Shown here one piece after another: positions 8,111-14,902 of a stretch of 24,249 nucleotides of DNA. The stretch comes from Spirochaetota bacterium (GTDB lineage: Bacteria > Spirochaetota > UBA4802 > JAFGJZ01). Numbering within the stretch: position 1 is the first letter of the stretch; each line of letters starts with the position of its first letter. The notes under the pieces were generated by a model that was given only the letters and a program-made list of their open reading frames with translations, was not told where the DNA came from and did not search any database. The stretch is from the NCBI GenBank assembly GCA_023396665.1, contig JAEWVL010000325.1:1-24249 (forward strand), in the 5' to 3' direction. The position numbers were made by a program, and so were the translations under genes.

Positions 8111-9277
8111 ATGAACAGAAGGGAAACACATCGTCGCCCTATCCTTTCGCGTTACCTGAGCGACATGAAGCGTGTTGGTATAGGCGGGCTCACCGGAGGC
8201 AACAGTGTCGAGTTGATTACCGACGGGGATATCTGTTATCATGCTTTTTTCGAAAGTATAGATTCAGCTGTATCGACCATTAATCTCGAAACATACATCT
8301 TTCGCAGCGACAAGGTGGGTTGGGCCATCGCGGAAAAGCTGGCGGCTGCCGCAAAACGCGGCGTTGAAGTCAATTTTCTGTACGATGCGATAGGTTGTCT
8401 CACAACAGACAAAAAAATATTCACCTTCCTTAAAACGAGTGGCGTGGAAGTGCTCGAATTCAGGCCTCTTGTTCCCTGGCGCCTTTTCTGGAATATCACC
8501 CTTCGCGATCATCGCAAAATACTTGTCATCGACGGCAAACGCGCCTTTATCGGCGGCTTGAACATCAGCAGGGAATATGCCGGTAAAGCCTTTGACGGCA
8601 TGAACTGGAGAGACACGCATATCAAGGTCGAGGGGCCGGCCGTTCGTGACATCCAGTTTTTCTTCATTGAAAACTGGTTTCGTAACGGGGGGAAAATTGT
8701 CGACTATGCCAATTATTTTCCTCACGTGCCGCGGCACGATCTCGGGAGGGAACTCATGATGGTGTTATGCACAAAGTCACGCCGGAATGTACGTCCCATA
8801 CATGTATCCTATTTGTCGGCGATAAACAACGCCCGTGAGTCCATACTGATCTCCAACGCGTATTTCCTTCCCGATATGCGAATAATACGATCGCTGATCA
8901 ATGCGGCACAACGCGGGGTTTCGGTGAAAATCATGCTACCGCGCATCTATGCTGTACCGGTTATCGATCATGCCGCCAGGTATCTGTATCCCCTTTATCT
9001 GAAAAACAATATCGAAATTTACGAATACACAAAATCTGTGCTTCATGCGAAAACCGCCGTAATCGACGGTATCTGGTCTACGATCGGATCGTCCAATCTT
9101 GACCGGCTCAGTTTTCGCGTTAACCTCGAAATAAATGCGGTAATACTCGGTGATACCTTCGGAGCAAAGATGGTCGAACTGTTCAACAGGGATCTGCAGA
9201 ACTGTGATCGCATCACAAGAGCTCCGGCAAACAGGGTGCAGGGCTGGATAGCCTATCGTTTCAGAAATATTCTCTGA
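8111..9277 (+). CDS. phospholipase D family protein, cardiolipin synthase-like
   Basis: The 388-residue protein has two complete HKD motifs: H134-x-K136-x4-D141 (within RDHRKILVIDGK) and H312-x-K314-x4-D319 (LHAKTAVIDG). Each is followed by the typical Gly-rich stretch (FIGGLNI and TIGSSNLDRLSF). The spacing and overall length fit cardiolipin synthase ClsA/ClsB types, which join phosphatidyl groups at the membrane. No N-terminal transmembrane pair is present, so it is closer to ClsB-like soluble forms; another PLD-superfamily phosphatidyltransferase cannot be excluded. GAGGTGAG (8102-8109) is the ribosome site for the ATG at 8111; a GTG at 8105 is in frame but lies inside that site. It follows clpC by 95 bases without a visible terminator, so it may be read through from the operon. 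Confidence 0.86.
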   Translation: MNRRETHRRPILSRYLSDMKRVGIGGLTGGNSVELITDGDICYHAFFESIDSAVSTINLETYIFRSDKVGWAIAEKLAAAAKRGVEVNFLYDAIGCLTTDKKIFTFLKTSGVEVLEFRPLVPWRLFWNITLRDHRKILVIDGKRAFIGGLNISREYAGKAFDGMNWRDTHIKVEGPAVRDIQFFFIENWFRNGGKIVDYANYFPHVPRHDLGRELMMVLCTKSRRNVRPIHVSYLSAINNARESILISNAYFLPDMRIIRSLINAAQRGVSVKIMLPRIYAVPVIDHAARYLYPLYLKNNIEIYEYTKSVLHAKTAVIDGIWSTIGSSNLDRLSFRVNLEINAVILGDTFGAKMVELFNRDLQNCDRITRAPANRVQGWIAYRFRNIL

Positions 9278-9285
9278 TAGATAAG

Positions 9286-9314
9286 GGTCTTTCCGGAAGC
9301 CTCAAAGAAAGATC
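9286..9314. terminator. weak hairpin between convergent genes
   Basis: GGTCTTTC (9286-9293) can pair with GAAAGATC (9307-9314), with one G-T wobble and a 13-base loop. It lies between the 3' ends of the cardiolipin-synthase-like gene and the opposing SLOG gene. Only a short T-rich stretch follows, so a bidirectional terminator role is tentative. Confidence 0.3.
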
Positions 9315-9801
9315 ATCCTTTATATATTTGCTTCTCAAGAAATATCATTTTCTTATGGGATGAGTTTATTTTTTCATTAATCAATTTTTCAATCATACCT
9401 CCAGAACTTGCATAACCGATACATATTTCATCAGCCATATTGATCATGTAGCGGTTTCTTTTTTCTGCTGACTTTGCACTCGGACGTTTTTCTTTATCCG
9501 AAGAAAACGGTGCTAAAATCAACAATCGGCCGGAATCGAGAGCTTTTTCAATGTTTTCCGGATATTTCTTTTTAATATTGTTCATTTCAACAATAATCAT
9601 CGGCTGATTACCACGCAGCAGAATATCCATCACTTCTTTTTCAATATACGAATGAAACCCGGAAAGGATGCATTTACCCGCATTTTTTTGTTCAACAGCC
9701 CATTCAAATGATTTGAGTGCTGACATTGGAGAAATTTTCTGTGAACAGAGAAATAGCGTTTTGTAGCAGTTCAAAAGTTCATTTTTTCCGAGAGTCTGCA
9801 T
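9313..9801 (-). CDS. stand-alone DprA-like SLOG domain protein
   Basis: The 162-residue protein reads like the Rossmann-type core of DprA/Smf without the flanking DprA domains. It has SGFHSYIEKEV (nucleotide-binding-loop position), a strand with PMIIVEM, a RNRYM motif corresponding to the DprA RN segment, and IGYASSGG near the end. SLOG-fold proteins bind nucleotides or nucleic acids; some act as signal sensors in conflict systems, while DprA loads RecA on single-stranded DNA. This short form has no winged-helix domain. I choose ATG 9801 (MQTLGKNELL) because the family's first strand begins just after it; a GTG at 9834 is in frame, and neither has a clear ribosome site. It is convergent with the preceding gene and separated by a terminator from the small gene upstream. 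Confidence 0.68.
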   Translation of the reverse strand: MQTLGKNELLNCYKTLFLCSQKISPMSALKSFEWAVEQKNAGKCILSGFHSYIEKEVMDILLRGNQPMIIVEMNNIKKKYPENIEKALDSGRLLILAPFSSDKEKRPSAKSAEKRNRYMINMADEICIGYASSGGMIEKLINEKINSSHKKMIFLEKQIYKG

Positions 9802-9997
9802 GATATAACCCGGGATATAAAATGCCTGTATCACGTATATAACGTTCGAGAAGTGGAAATTGTAAAAAATTTTCCAAAAAATATCGTTTTCTGATGGGAA
9901 CTTTTGAAAACTTATTTTGGATTTTTATAGGGCCGGAATGAGTTGTTGCATACAACTGATTGCAAGCGGGAAAGTACAAGCCTATTCAAAAACAAAT

Positions 9998-10023
9998 AAA
10001 TCCGGGTTTTAAAATCCGGATTT
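9998..10023 (-). terminator. intrinsic terminator for the 63-residue gene
   Basis: On the - strand, AAATCCGG and CCGGATTT form an 8-bp perfect stem with a 10-base loop. It is followed by a T-rich run (ATTTGTTTTT). It sits 42 bases after the small gene's stop codon and insulates it from the SLOG gene. Confidence 0.65.
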
Positions 10024-10065
10024 TGAAAAGAACTTCATAAGTTAAAATAATCTATATTGATGAGT

Positions 10066-10257
10066 CTAAAATGTCAAGAAAGCTCTGCTCGCTTTTTCGA
10101 TCGCAATCGCTTCATCTCTTTTTGACGATCTATCAGCTTCCGCAACAGCATTGTCAATACGACTGTTTATTGAAATAGTCTCTTCTACAGAAAATGTTCT
10201 AATTACAGTTGCGCTACTTCTCATTTCTTTCACAGGATCATACATCAGATCTTCCAT
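10066..10257 (-). CDS. small orphan protein, 63 residues
   Basis: I do not recognise this protein. It is small, mixed-charge and without a membrane segment. The middle and end are rich in Ala, Glu, Lys and Arg and look helical (for example NAVAEADRSSKRDEAIAIEK). The case that it is real rests on the signals: AAAGGAG lies seven bases before the ATG, and a good terminator follows 42 bases after the stop. Three exact 11-base tandem repeats lie 43-75 bases upstream of the start, where operator or promoter elements would be expected. It lies downstream of the AlbA_2/ATPase gene on the same strand, with 78 bases between them, so it could be its partner or an independently regulated unit. Confidence 0.55.
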   Translation of the reverse strand: MEDLMYDPVKEMRSSATVIRTFSVEETISINSRIDNAVAEADRSSKRDEAIAIEKASRAFLTF

Positions 10258-10299
10258 AATATGCTCCTTTTTTTGGATCGTTTATTCTGCACGAGATAA

Positions 10300-10332
10300 A
10301 AATGCAGATTAAATGCAGATTAAATGCAGATT
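10300..10332. repeat. three tandem 11-base repeats
   Basis: AAATGCAGATT occurs three times without mismatch at 10300-10310, 10311-10321 and 10322-10332, followed by a partial AAATT. The 11-base period is about one helical turn, so each copy faces the same side of the DNA. It lies between the 3' end of the AlbA_2 gene and the start of the small gene. It may be an operator; simple slippage is the alternative. Confidence 0.75.
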
Positions 10333-10335
10333 AAA

Positions 10336-11994
10336 TTAAACCGGTCTTACCCAAACCGGTTTCTTTTTTGAACCTGTATTTACTATCTTCCCATTTCTAC
10401 GCAGCTTGGTGAGTAAATTTGCTATTTTGTGATTTTTCTGATCAATATCAAGTACATCGCTTATTTTATCCATTAACAATTTATCAATATCCTCTCTCGA
10501 CGCCGTTTTGAACTTAACCAGGTAATCAAAAATCAATTTCGCATAAAAATCATCACTTTGTGACCTTGTCTTAATATAATCTGTTTTACTGCCAATGATT
10601 TTGACTACTTTTTCCGAGACATGAATGTTGGGTTTGCGCCCTTCTATCAATTTTGCTTTTTTCAACATTTTAAACTGTTCATCAGATAATGGAATTTTCT
10701 TTTGTACACGATCAAGTGCGGTAATTTCCATTATCGTTAGATCACTTTTTTGTATCAATAGTCGGGTATATGCTAAATCAACAATACCACCATGTATTGA
10801 AATTAGGACAGAATTCGGATTGGACAAATCGTAATCGGGCAACGGGAAAAAACGTTTTGCCTGCCCCATATGCATTTTGTAAATACCGTAACCCATTGTG
10901 TCAATCATGTTCAGTTCAGTCATTGCCTGCGAAAGAAATGAATTGCGATACCGACGAGGTGTTTTTTCTCCGTTAAAATAATCTTCAGGTTTGCCTTCAA
11001 AAAAAGACCCTTCATTTTCGAATGATAATTTATCCGGGTACTCTGTTACGACAATACGTCCATTTCTGCGATAGTCCTGATGCGCAATACAGTTATGAAG
11101 TGCTTCCATAACAATACTCTGATCATATTTTGAAATTTCAACAGGCAATAGTGCATCATCCGGAAGTATTTTTATCTGAAAATTCCTGATTTTTTGATAC
11201 AACTTCGTCGTATTCAGCAAAAAAGGGGGGCCGAAATGCTCATAAGCCCGTTCCTCCCCTTCCAGTTTCCAGGTTAGTTGAGCCGGATGCGGCGACAGAT
11301 ATGATGCCGATTCGTGTTTACCTAATAATAAAAGTGCGGTTCTCGTAATTTTGCTGTCGACCGTTAGGCGGGCACGATTGAGAAAAGTTTCAACAGACCA
11401 CTCTCTTATATCTTTCTCGCTTATTCGGTTCGAGTATTTTTTTATGTAAGACGATTTCGCGGTTTCTATCGCAACTGTATCCAGATCAGTGAAAGAAGCA
11501 CCTTCAACTATTCCTATACTCCAATCGTTTTCAAGTGATTGTTTTCTGATATCATCCTGTTTATCAATTCCGAGATGGGTCAGGCTTTCACCTGAACGGG
11601 CATAATAATGGCCTTTCCATGAAATAGGCAGACCAAGTGGAGCCGAAGGTATTTCAAATAAAATGACGCGCCCTTTTTCATTATGAATTTCGTGTATATT
11701 ACGTAGCGTTATGCTCGGTTCAGTATTTTCAGAAATCTGCATCTTCAAGCTGTTCAGACGTTCCTGTTCGGGTCTGTAGTTTGTTCCCACAATTGCACGG
11801 GTTTTATTGTCTATACCGAATACCAACCAGGCGCTTTCCCGGTTTCTTAAATTGGCTTCATTTGATAATGCCGAAAAATATTGTCCAATTTTATCCGTTG
11901 AATAATCAGAACCTGCCTGTTTAAATTCAACAGTTTCATGTTCCCAGTCATGTATCAGATGACTCAAAAATTCTTTATCATACACTTTATTCAT
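10336..11994 (-). CDS. AlbA_2 (Schlafen-type) domain, ATP-binding regulator-like protein
   Basis: The 552-residue protein starts with an AlbA_2/Schlafen-like domain (about 15-130): ETVEFKQAGSDYSTDKIGQY, a WLVFGID strand and GRVILFEIPSAP. This domain is linked to nucleic-acid binding. A middle section around EALHNCIAHQDYRRNGRI and LSFENEG is typical of the GHKL-like HATPase_c_4 domain that often follows it. The C-terminus (about 420-552) appears to carry winged-helix segments, ending with KIANLLTKLRRNGKIVNTG. Proteins of this architecture are usually annotated as transcriptional regulators or ATP-binding proteins and are frequent in defence and mobile islands. The start is ATG 11994, with only a weak CGGA upstream. 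The gene sits between the radC block and the 63-residue gene. The biochemical role is unknown. Confidence 0.82.
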   Translation of the reverse strand: MNKVYDKEFLSHLIHDWEHETVEFKQAGSDYSTDKIGQYFSALSNEANLRNRESAWLVFGIDNKTRAIVGTNYRPEQERLNSLKMQISENTEPSITLRNIHEIHNEKGRVILFEIPSAPLGLPISWKGHYYARSGESLTHLGIDKQDDIRKQSLENDWSIGIVEGASFTDLDTVAIETAKSSYIKKYSNRISEKDIREWSVETFLNRARLTVDSKITRTALLLLGKHESASYLSPHPAQLTWKLEGEERAYEHFGPPFLLNTTKLYQKIRNFQIKILPDDALLPVEISKYDQSIVMEALHNCIAHQDYRRNGRIVVTEYPDKLSFENEGSFFEGKPEDYFNGEKTPRRYRNSFLSQAMTELNMIDTMGYGIYKMHMGQAKRFFPLPDYDLSNPNSVLISIHGGIVDLAYTRLLIQKSDLTIMEITALDRVQKKIPLSDEQFKMLKKAKLIEGRKPNIHVSEKVVKIIGSKTDYIKTRSQSDDFYAKLIFDYLVKFKTASREDIDKLLMDKISDVLDIDQKNHKIANLLTKLRRNGKIVNTGSKKKPVWVRPV

Positions 11995-12116
11995 AGGATA
12001 ATCCGAAATAGAAAATTAACTTTACCAGTTTCACCCGAACACCCGGAACATCTGCTCGCCCTTCACTTTGAAACCGGGGATGATGTATTCAAAAACAGAA
12101 CAGGTCTTATTAACTC

Positions 12117-12183
12117 GGGCCTCGAAAAAACCGGTAAAAACAACCGTAACAGAATCTAAGCTAAAGGTTTATTTCCGAGGCCC
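12117..12183 (-). terminator. long stem-loop at the 3' end of the 83-residue gene
   Basis: CGGGCCTCG followed by an A-run and CC (12117-12133) pairs, with one or two bulges, with GGTTTATTTCCGAGGCCCG (12165-12183). The loop is about 31 bases. The stem begins inside the last codons of the 83-residue gene on the - strand. No strong T-run follows, so it may be a terminator or a 3' stabiliser. Confidence 0.4.
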
Positions 12184-12420
12184 GCTTGAGAATATTTCCT
12201 GTTCTTTCAGCTCTTCAAATAGAAATTTTAAATTCTCATCCTGGCCGTTTTGCAAGTTGTCCCAAATCTCGCGAACCGAGTCGTCGGCGAGCATCATGTC
12301 GGGATAACTGCTCTTCGAAAAAACCGGAACTCCGGCGACGCTTGAATCTGACTGAATCTTGCTGGTGAACTTGTTATTCAGTCGATCGGAATTCGCCTGA
12401 ATCGCGGCGGTCACCTGCAT
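12169..12420 (-). CDS. 83-residue unknown protein coupled to radC
   Basis: I do not recognise a family. The protein is polar and acidic towards the C-terminus (NLQNGQDENLKFLFEELKEQE), has no Cys and no hydrophobic segment, and looks soluble and helical at the end. Its start codon overlaps the radC stop in a TAATG arrangement, which normally means translational re-initiation and a linked function. The last codons overlap a long stem-loop. The coupling is the main support for it being real. It may be a small partner or modulator of the RadC-like protein, but no motif shows this. A span of about 174 bases without a gene separates it from the AlbA_2 gene. Confidence 0.6.
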   Translation of the reverse strand: MQVTAAIQANSDRLNNKFTSKIQSDSSVAGVPVFSKSSYPDMMLADDSVREIWDNLQNGQDENLKFLFEELKEQEIFSSGPRK

Positions 12421-13079
12421 TATAGTTTGTCGTTTTCAACAAATGAAAAGTATCCTTTTGAATTGAATATAATATGATCTAAAAAACTTAAACCCAATAT
12501 TCTGGCAGCATCCTTTAATTGCTTTGTTATTTGAATATCCTCGTCGCTTGGCTTCAATTCACCTTGAGGGTGATTATGGGCGACAATAACCGCCGTTGCT
12601 CTCTCGGAAATCACATCTGCAAAAACTTCTCTGGGGTGAACATGGCTTTTATTGATCAGGCCGATACTGACGACCCGCACAGTCATGATTTCGTTGGCGC
12701 CATTGATGGAGATGCACAAAAAGTGCTCCTGCTTTCGATCCGCATAATGCTGTATCAACGGTAGTACATCGGCGGGAAATTTTATTTTCAAACCTTCGGG
12801 TTTTATTCTCCTTCGGACAAACTCAAAGGCGGCGGCAATAGACGCAGCCTTGGCGGTTCCGATTCCGTCTATATTGGTTATGTCATGTGCAGTAAAAGCA
12901 AGGCCGTTTTCGTCGATGATTTTCACAATCTTTTTTGACAAAGCAAGTACATCATCCTTTTGTGTTCCTTTCCCAAGAATTATAGCCAGTAGTTCTTGAT
13001 CGGAAAGAAACGCAGCTCCTTGTTTGAGCAATTTTTCCCGAGGGCGTTCGTGAATGGGGAGATCTTTGATTGATTTCAT
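12420..13079 (-). CDS. radC: RadC family JAB/MPN (JAMM) domain protein
   Basis: The 219-residue protein has the full RadC layout: an N-terminal helix-hairpin-helix region (ITNIDGIGTAKAASI, 67-81) and a C-terminal JAMM metal site. The site reads H168-x-H170-x7-S178-x2-D181 (HNHPQGELKPSDED). The domain is structurally a metallo-isopeptidase fold; no repair activity has been firmly established for bacterial RadC, and it is very often found on mobile and defence islands. Here it lies in line with a type I restriction operon, 43 bases after the GIY-YIG gene. AAAGG sits just before its ATG. Its stop overlaps the start of an 83-residue gene. Association with the restriction operon is inferred from position only. 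Confidence 0.93.
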   Translation of the reverse strand: MKSIKDLPIHERPREKLLKQGAAFLSDQELLAIILGKGTQKDDVLALSKKIVKIIDENGLAFTAHDITNIDGIGTAKAASIAAAFEFVRRRIKPEGLKIKFPADVLPLIQHYADRKQEHFLCISINGANEIMTVRVVSIGLINKSHVHPREVFADVISERATAVIVAHNHPQGELKPSDEDIQITKQLKDAARILGLSFLDHIIFNSKGYFSFVENDKL

Positions 13080-13122
13080 AGAATACCTTTGTTTCTCACG
13101 GAGGTCACAGAGTTTTTCATAA

Positions 13123-13491
13123 TCATATTTTCTTCCTCAGTGTTCTCTGTGTGCCCTGTGAGAGACGCTCTTTCTCTGCAAGTATCCGTTCCAGCAGTTT
13201 CTCCGCCGGTTCGCCTGCCTGACTGTCGCGTAAATTAGCTACTATCTGTTTTATTTTTCTTCGCCCATTCGTCGTTTTCCAATCTTTCTCTTTCAAGATT
13301 GCTTCTTTTAACGAATCACATGTTTCGATTTCATAGAAATAAGTTGGTTTATATTTTTTTGTCCAATCAGCACCTTTACCCAAAAGATGCATTTCCCATC
13401 TTTTTTGAAGATTGCTTGTTTGTCCGATATAAAGCGAATCATTTTCACATTCGATCGCATAGATAAACCATTTATTTACGCTGCTTAACAT
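13123..13491 (-). CDS. small GIY-YIG nuclease with an hsdS-derived tail
   Basis: With the start at ATG 13491 the protein has 122 residues. The nuclease core is FIYAIECENDSLYIGQTSN (9-27), with the conserved Arg at QKRW, then KEAILKEKDWK with the likely catalytic Glu, and TNGRRK. This is the compact UPF0213/YhbQ-like form with no added DNA-binding domain. Its final 30 or so residues are not typical of that family. GEPAEKLLERILAEKERL closely matches the end of the adjacent HsdS (AAELLKQILAEKDKM) and the usual HsdS tail. At DNA level GATACTTGCAGA is identical in both (- strand; 13175-13186 and 13536-13547). The gene overlaps hsdS by 20 bases. The longer frame back to 13542 only reads into hsdS. 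An AAGGAA lies about nine bases upstream of the chosen start. Confidence 0.8.
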   Translation of the reverse strand: MLSSVNKWFIYAIECENDSLYIGQTSNLQKRWEMHLLGKGADWTKKYKPTYFYEIETCDSLKEAILKEKDWKTTNGRRKIKQIVANLRDSQAGEPAEKLLERILAEKERLSQGTQRTLRKKI

Positions 13492-14902
13492 TTTTTGTTT
13501 TCCTTTTCTTAAGCTGAGCAGCCATTTTATCCTTTTCTGCAAGTATCTGTTTCAGTAATTCAGCGGCAGGCAGGTCATTAGGATCCTGGGGCACCAGCTC
13601 CCCGCGAAAGGCCTTGGCCAGCACCGACTGAGAAAGCTTGTCCACCCGGGCTTTGGCTTTCTGGTAATGAGCTTCCACCTTGTCGGCCAGGGCAAAGAGT
13701 TTGTCTACTTGACGAACGATTTCTATTTGTTCTTCGAGGGGAGGAAGTAATAGTGGTGCAAGCTTTAGGGCATCTGCACCGACATTTCCTTGATTAACAT
13801 TACCAGTTTCATCTTTGAAAAAGTAATCACGAAACTCAGGAGTTTTTAGTATCAAAGAAAGAATTTCAGGTAGAATTTGCTTTTCATGGCACCTGAGTCT
13901 TGCTACTCTTTGATTAAGAAACAGTTTGCGAGTCGTTTGCCTTATAATTCCATTAAATCCATAATCCCGCTTATTTCTTGTTCCCGTCATCGAGATGATA
14001 ACATCATTTTCCTTGAGCATGAATCTTTCTGTTTCTATTGCATATTCATCATCAATAAAGGAAGGGGCGATATCAATATCTACTCCATAAACTTTTACAT
14101 TTGCAATTTTTAAAACTTGATTGTCACTGGATTCAATGAATTTGGTGCTTTTGTATGCATAGCCACCCTGATAATCGGTTACATCTTGAAGTGTCTTTTC
14201 TTCCCATTCCCCCACCTCCGGATGCTCTTCCCCTGCCTGTGCGGTGCACGCAGACAGGCGCCACTGCTCGGTGAGTTTTCCGGTGACCGCTGCGGTGAGC
14301 ACCGACTGGCGGAAGCGTTTGAGTATGCCCGGCACCTTGTCCAACCGCGCTTTCACCGCCTCAATGCGGGGCATGATAGCATCCAGCTTGGCAACAATGC
14401 GCTTTTGTTCGTTCAGGGGCGGGAGGGGGAGAGGAATTTCTTTAATTGAAAAAGAAGATAAATGTTTTACAGTTACAGCAGAAGTCCACTGGTTGATTTC
14501 TGTCAAATACGGTGGTAGCGCATAGTATAAAAAATCTTTATGAAAATATTTGCTAACAATTTCAATCTTGCAAACTCGTTGGTTTAGTAATGCTGGTATA
14601 TTATTCCATTTCTTACAATTAAAATCTCCATCCATTCCAACAAGAATATCCCCTGATTTTATAACATACTCTTTTGGGAAGTCGCCAGAAAAATATGTTT
14701 CAACCGAAGATTCTTGGACGTCACGTATTCTAATTAATGGCATGCCTATTTTTTTATTGTTGAAGGCGGTTGATTTGAAAGCATAACCATTTAAAACTTC
14801 ACATATATCTTCTATCGATACACGCAACCAATTTTGATGGGCTGATAGCAAGGTATTATTGGTTTTATCAACAATTTCTTTTACAGATACTGAAAGACTC
14901 AT
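13472..14902 (-). CDS. hsdS: type I restriction-modification specificity subunit HsdS
   Basis: The 476-residue protein has the expected two target-recognition domains, each followed by a conserved helical region. TRD1 (about 25-165) ends in LPLPPLNEQKRIVAKLD; TRD2 (about 235-400) ends in LLLPPLEEQIEIVRQVD. The C-terminal tail RGELVPQDPNDLPAAELL is the family signature. HsdS chooses the bipartite DNA target for both methylation and restriction. An odd feature is about nine extra residues (LSACTAQAG) between the first helical region and TRD2, encoded by a palindromic insertion at 14235-14259. The start overlaps the stop of the upstream nuclease gene by four bases (ATGA), and the 3' end overlaps the GIY-YIG gene by 20. 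Both TRDs look intact, so it should be functional. Confidence 0.95.
   Translation of the reverse strand: MSLSVSVKEIVDKTNNTLLSAHQNWLRVSIEDICEVLNGYAFKSTAFNNKKIGMPLIRIRDVQESSVETYFSGDFPKEYVIKSGDILVGMDGDFNCKKWNNIPALLNQRVCKIEIVSKYFHKDFLYYALPPYLTEINQWTSAVTVKHLSSFSIKEIPLPLPPLNEQKRIVAKLDAIMPRIEAVKARLDKVPGILKRFRQSVLTAAVTGKLTEQWRLSACTAQAGEEHPEVGEWEEKTLQDVTDYQGGYAYKSTKFIESSDNQVLKIANVKVYGVDIDIAPSFIDDEYAIETERFMLKENDVIISMTGTRNKRDYGFNGIIRQTTRKLFLNQRVARLRCHEKQILPEILSLILKTPEFRDYFFKDETGNVNQGNVGADALKLAPLLLPPLEEQIEIVRQVDKLFALADKVEAHYQKAKARVDKLSQSVLAKAFRGELVPQDPNDLPAAELLKQILAEKDKMAAQLKKRKTKNVKQRK
14235..14259. repeat. palindromic mini-insertion inside hsdS
   Basis: GCCTGT (14235-14240) and ACAGGC (14254-14259) are complementary arms around a core containing the palindrome GTGCAC. 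The segment keeps the hsdS frame and adds about nine residues at a linker between domains. It looks like a REP-type or other small dispersed palindromic element. Confidence 0.6.

Noticed and set aside
9779..9979. Extension of the SLOG protein into a full DprA through an upstream frame
   Set aside because: The 66-residue frame before it does not resemble the DprA N-terminal domain, and the SLOG protein already starts at the expected first strand.
10300..10332. CRISPR array
   Set aside because: The repeats are only 11 bases, directly adjacent and without spacers. No cas gene is in the window.
13492..13542. Longer N-terminus for the GIY-YIG protein
   Set aside because: The extra 17 residues only read hsdS sequence in another frame, and the ATG at 13491 has a usable ribosome site and fits the family start.
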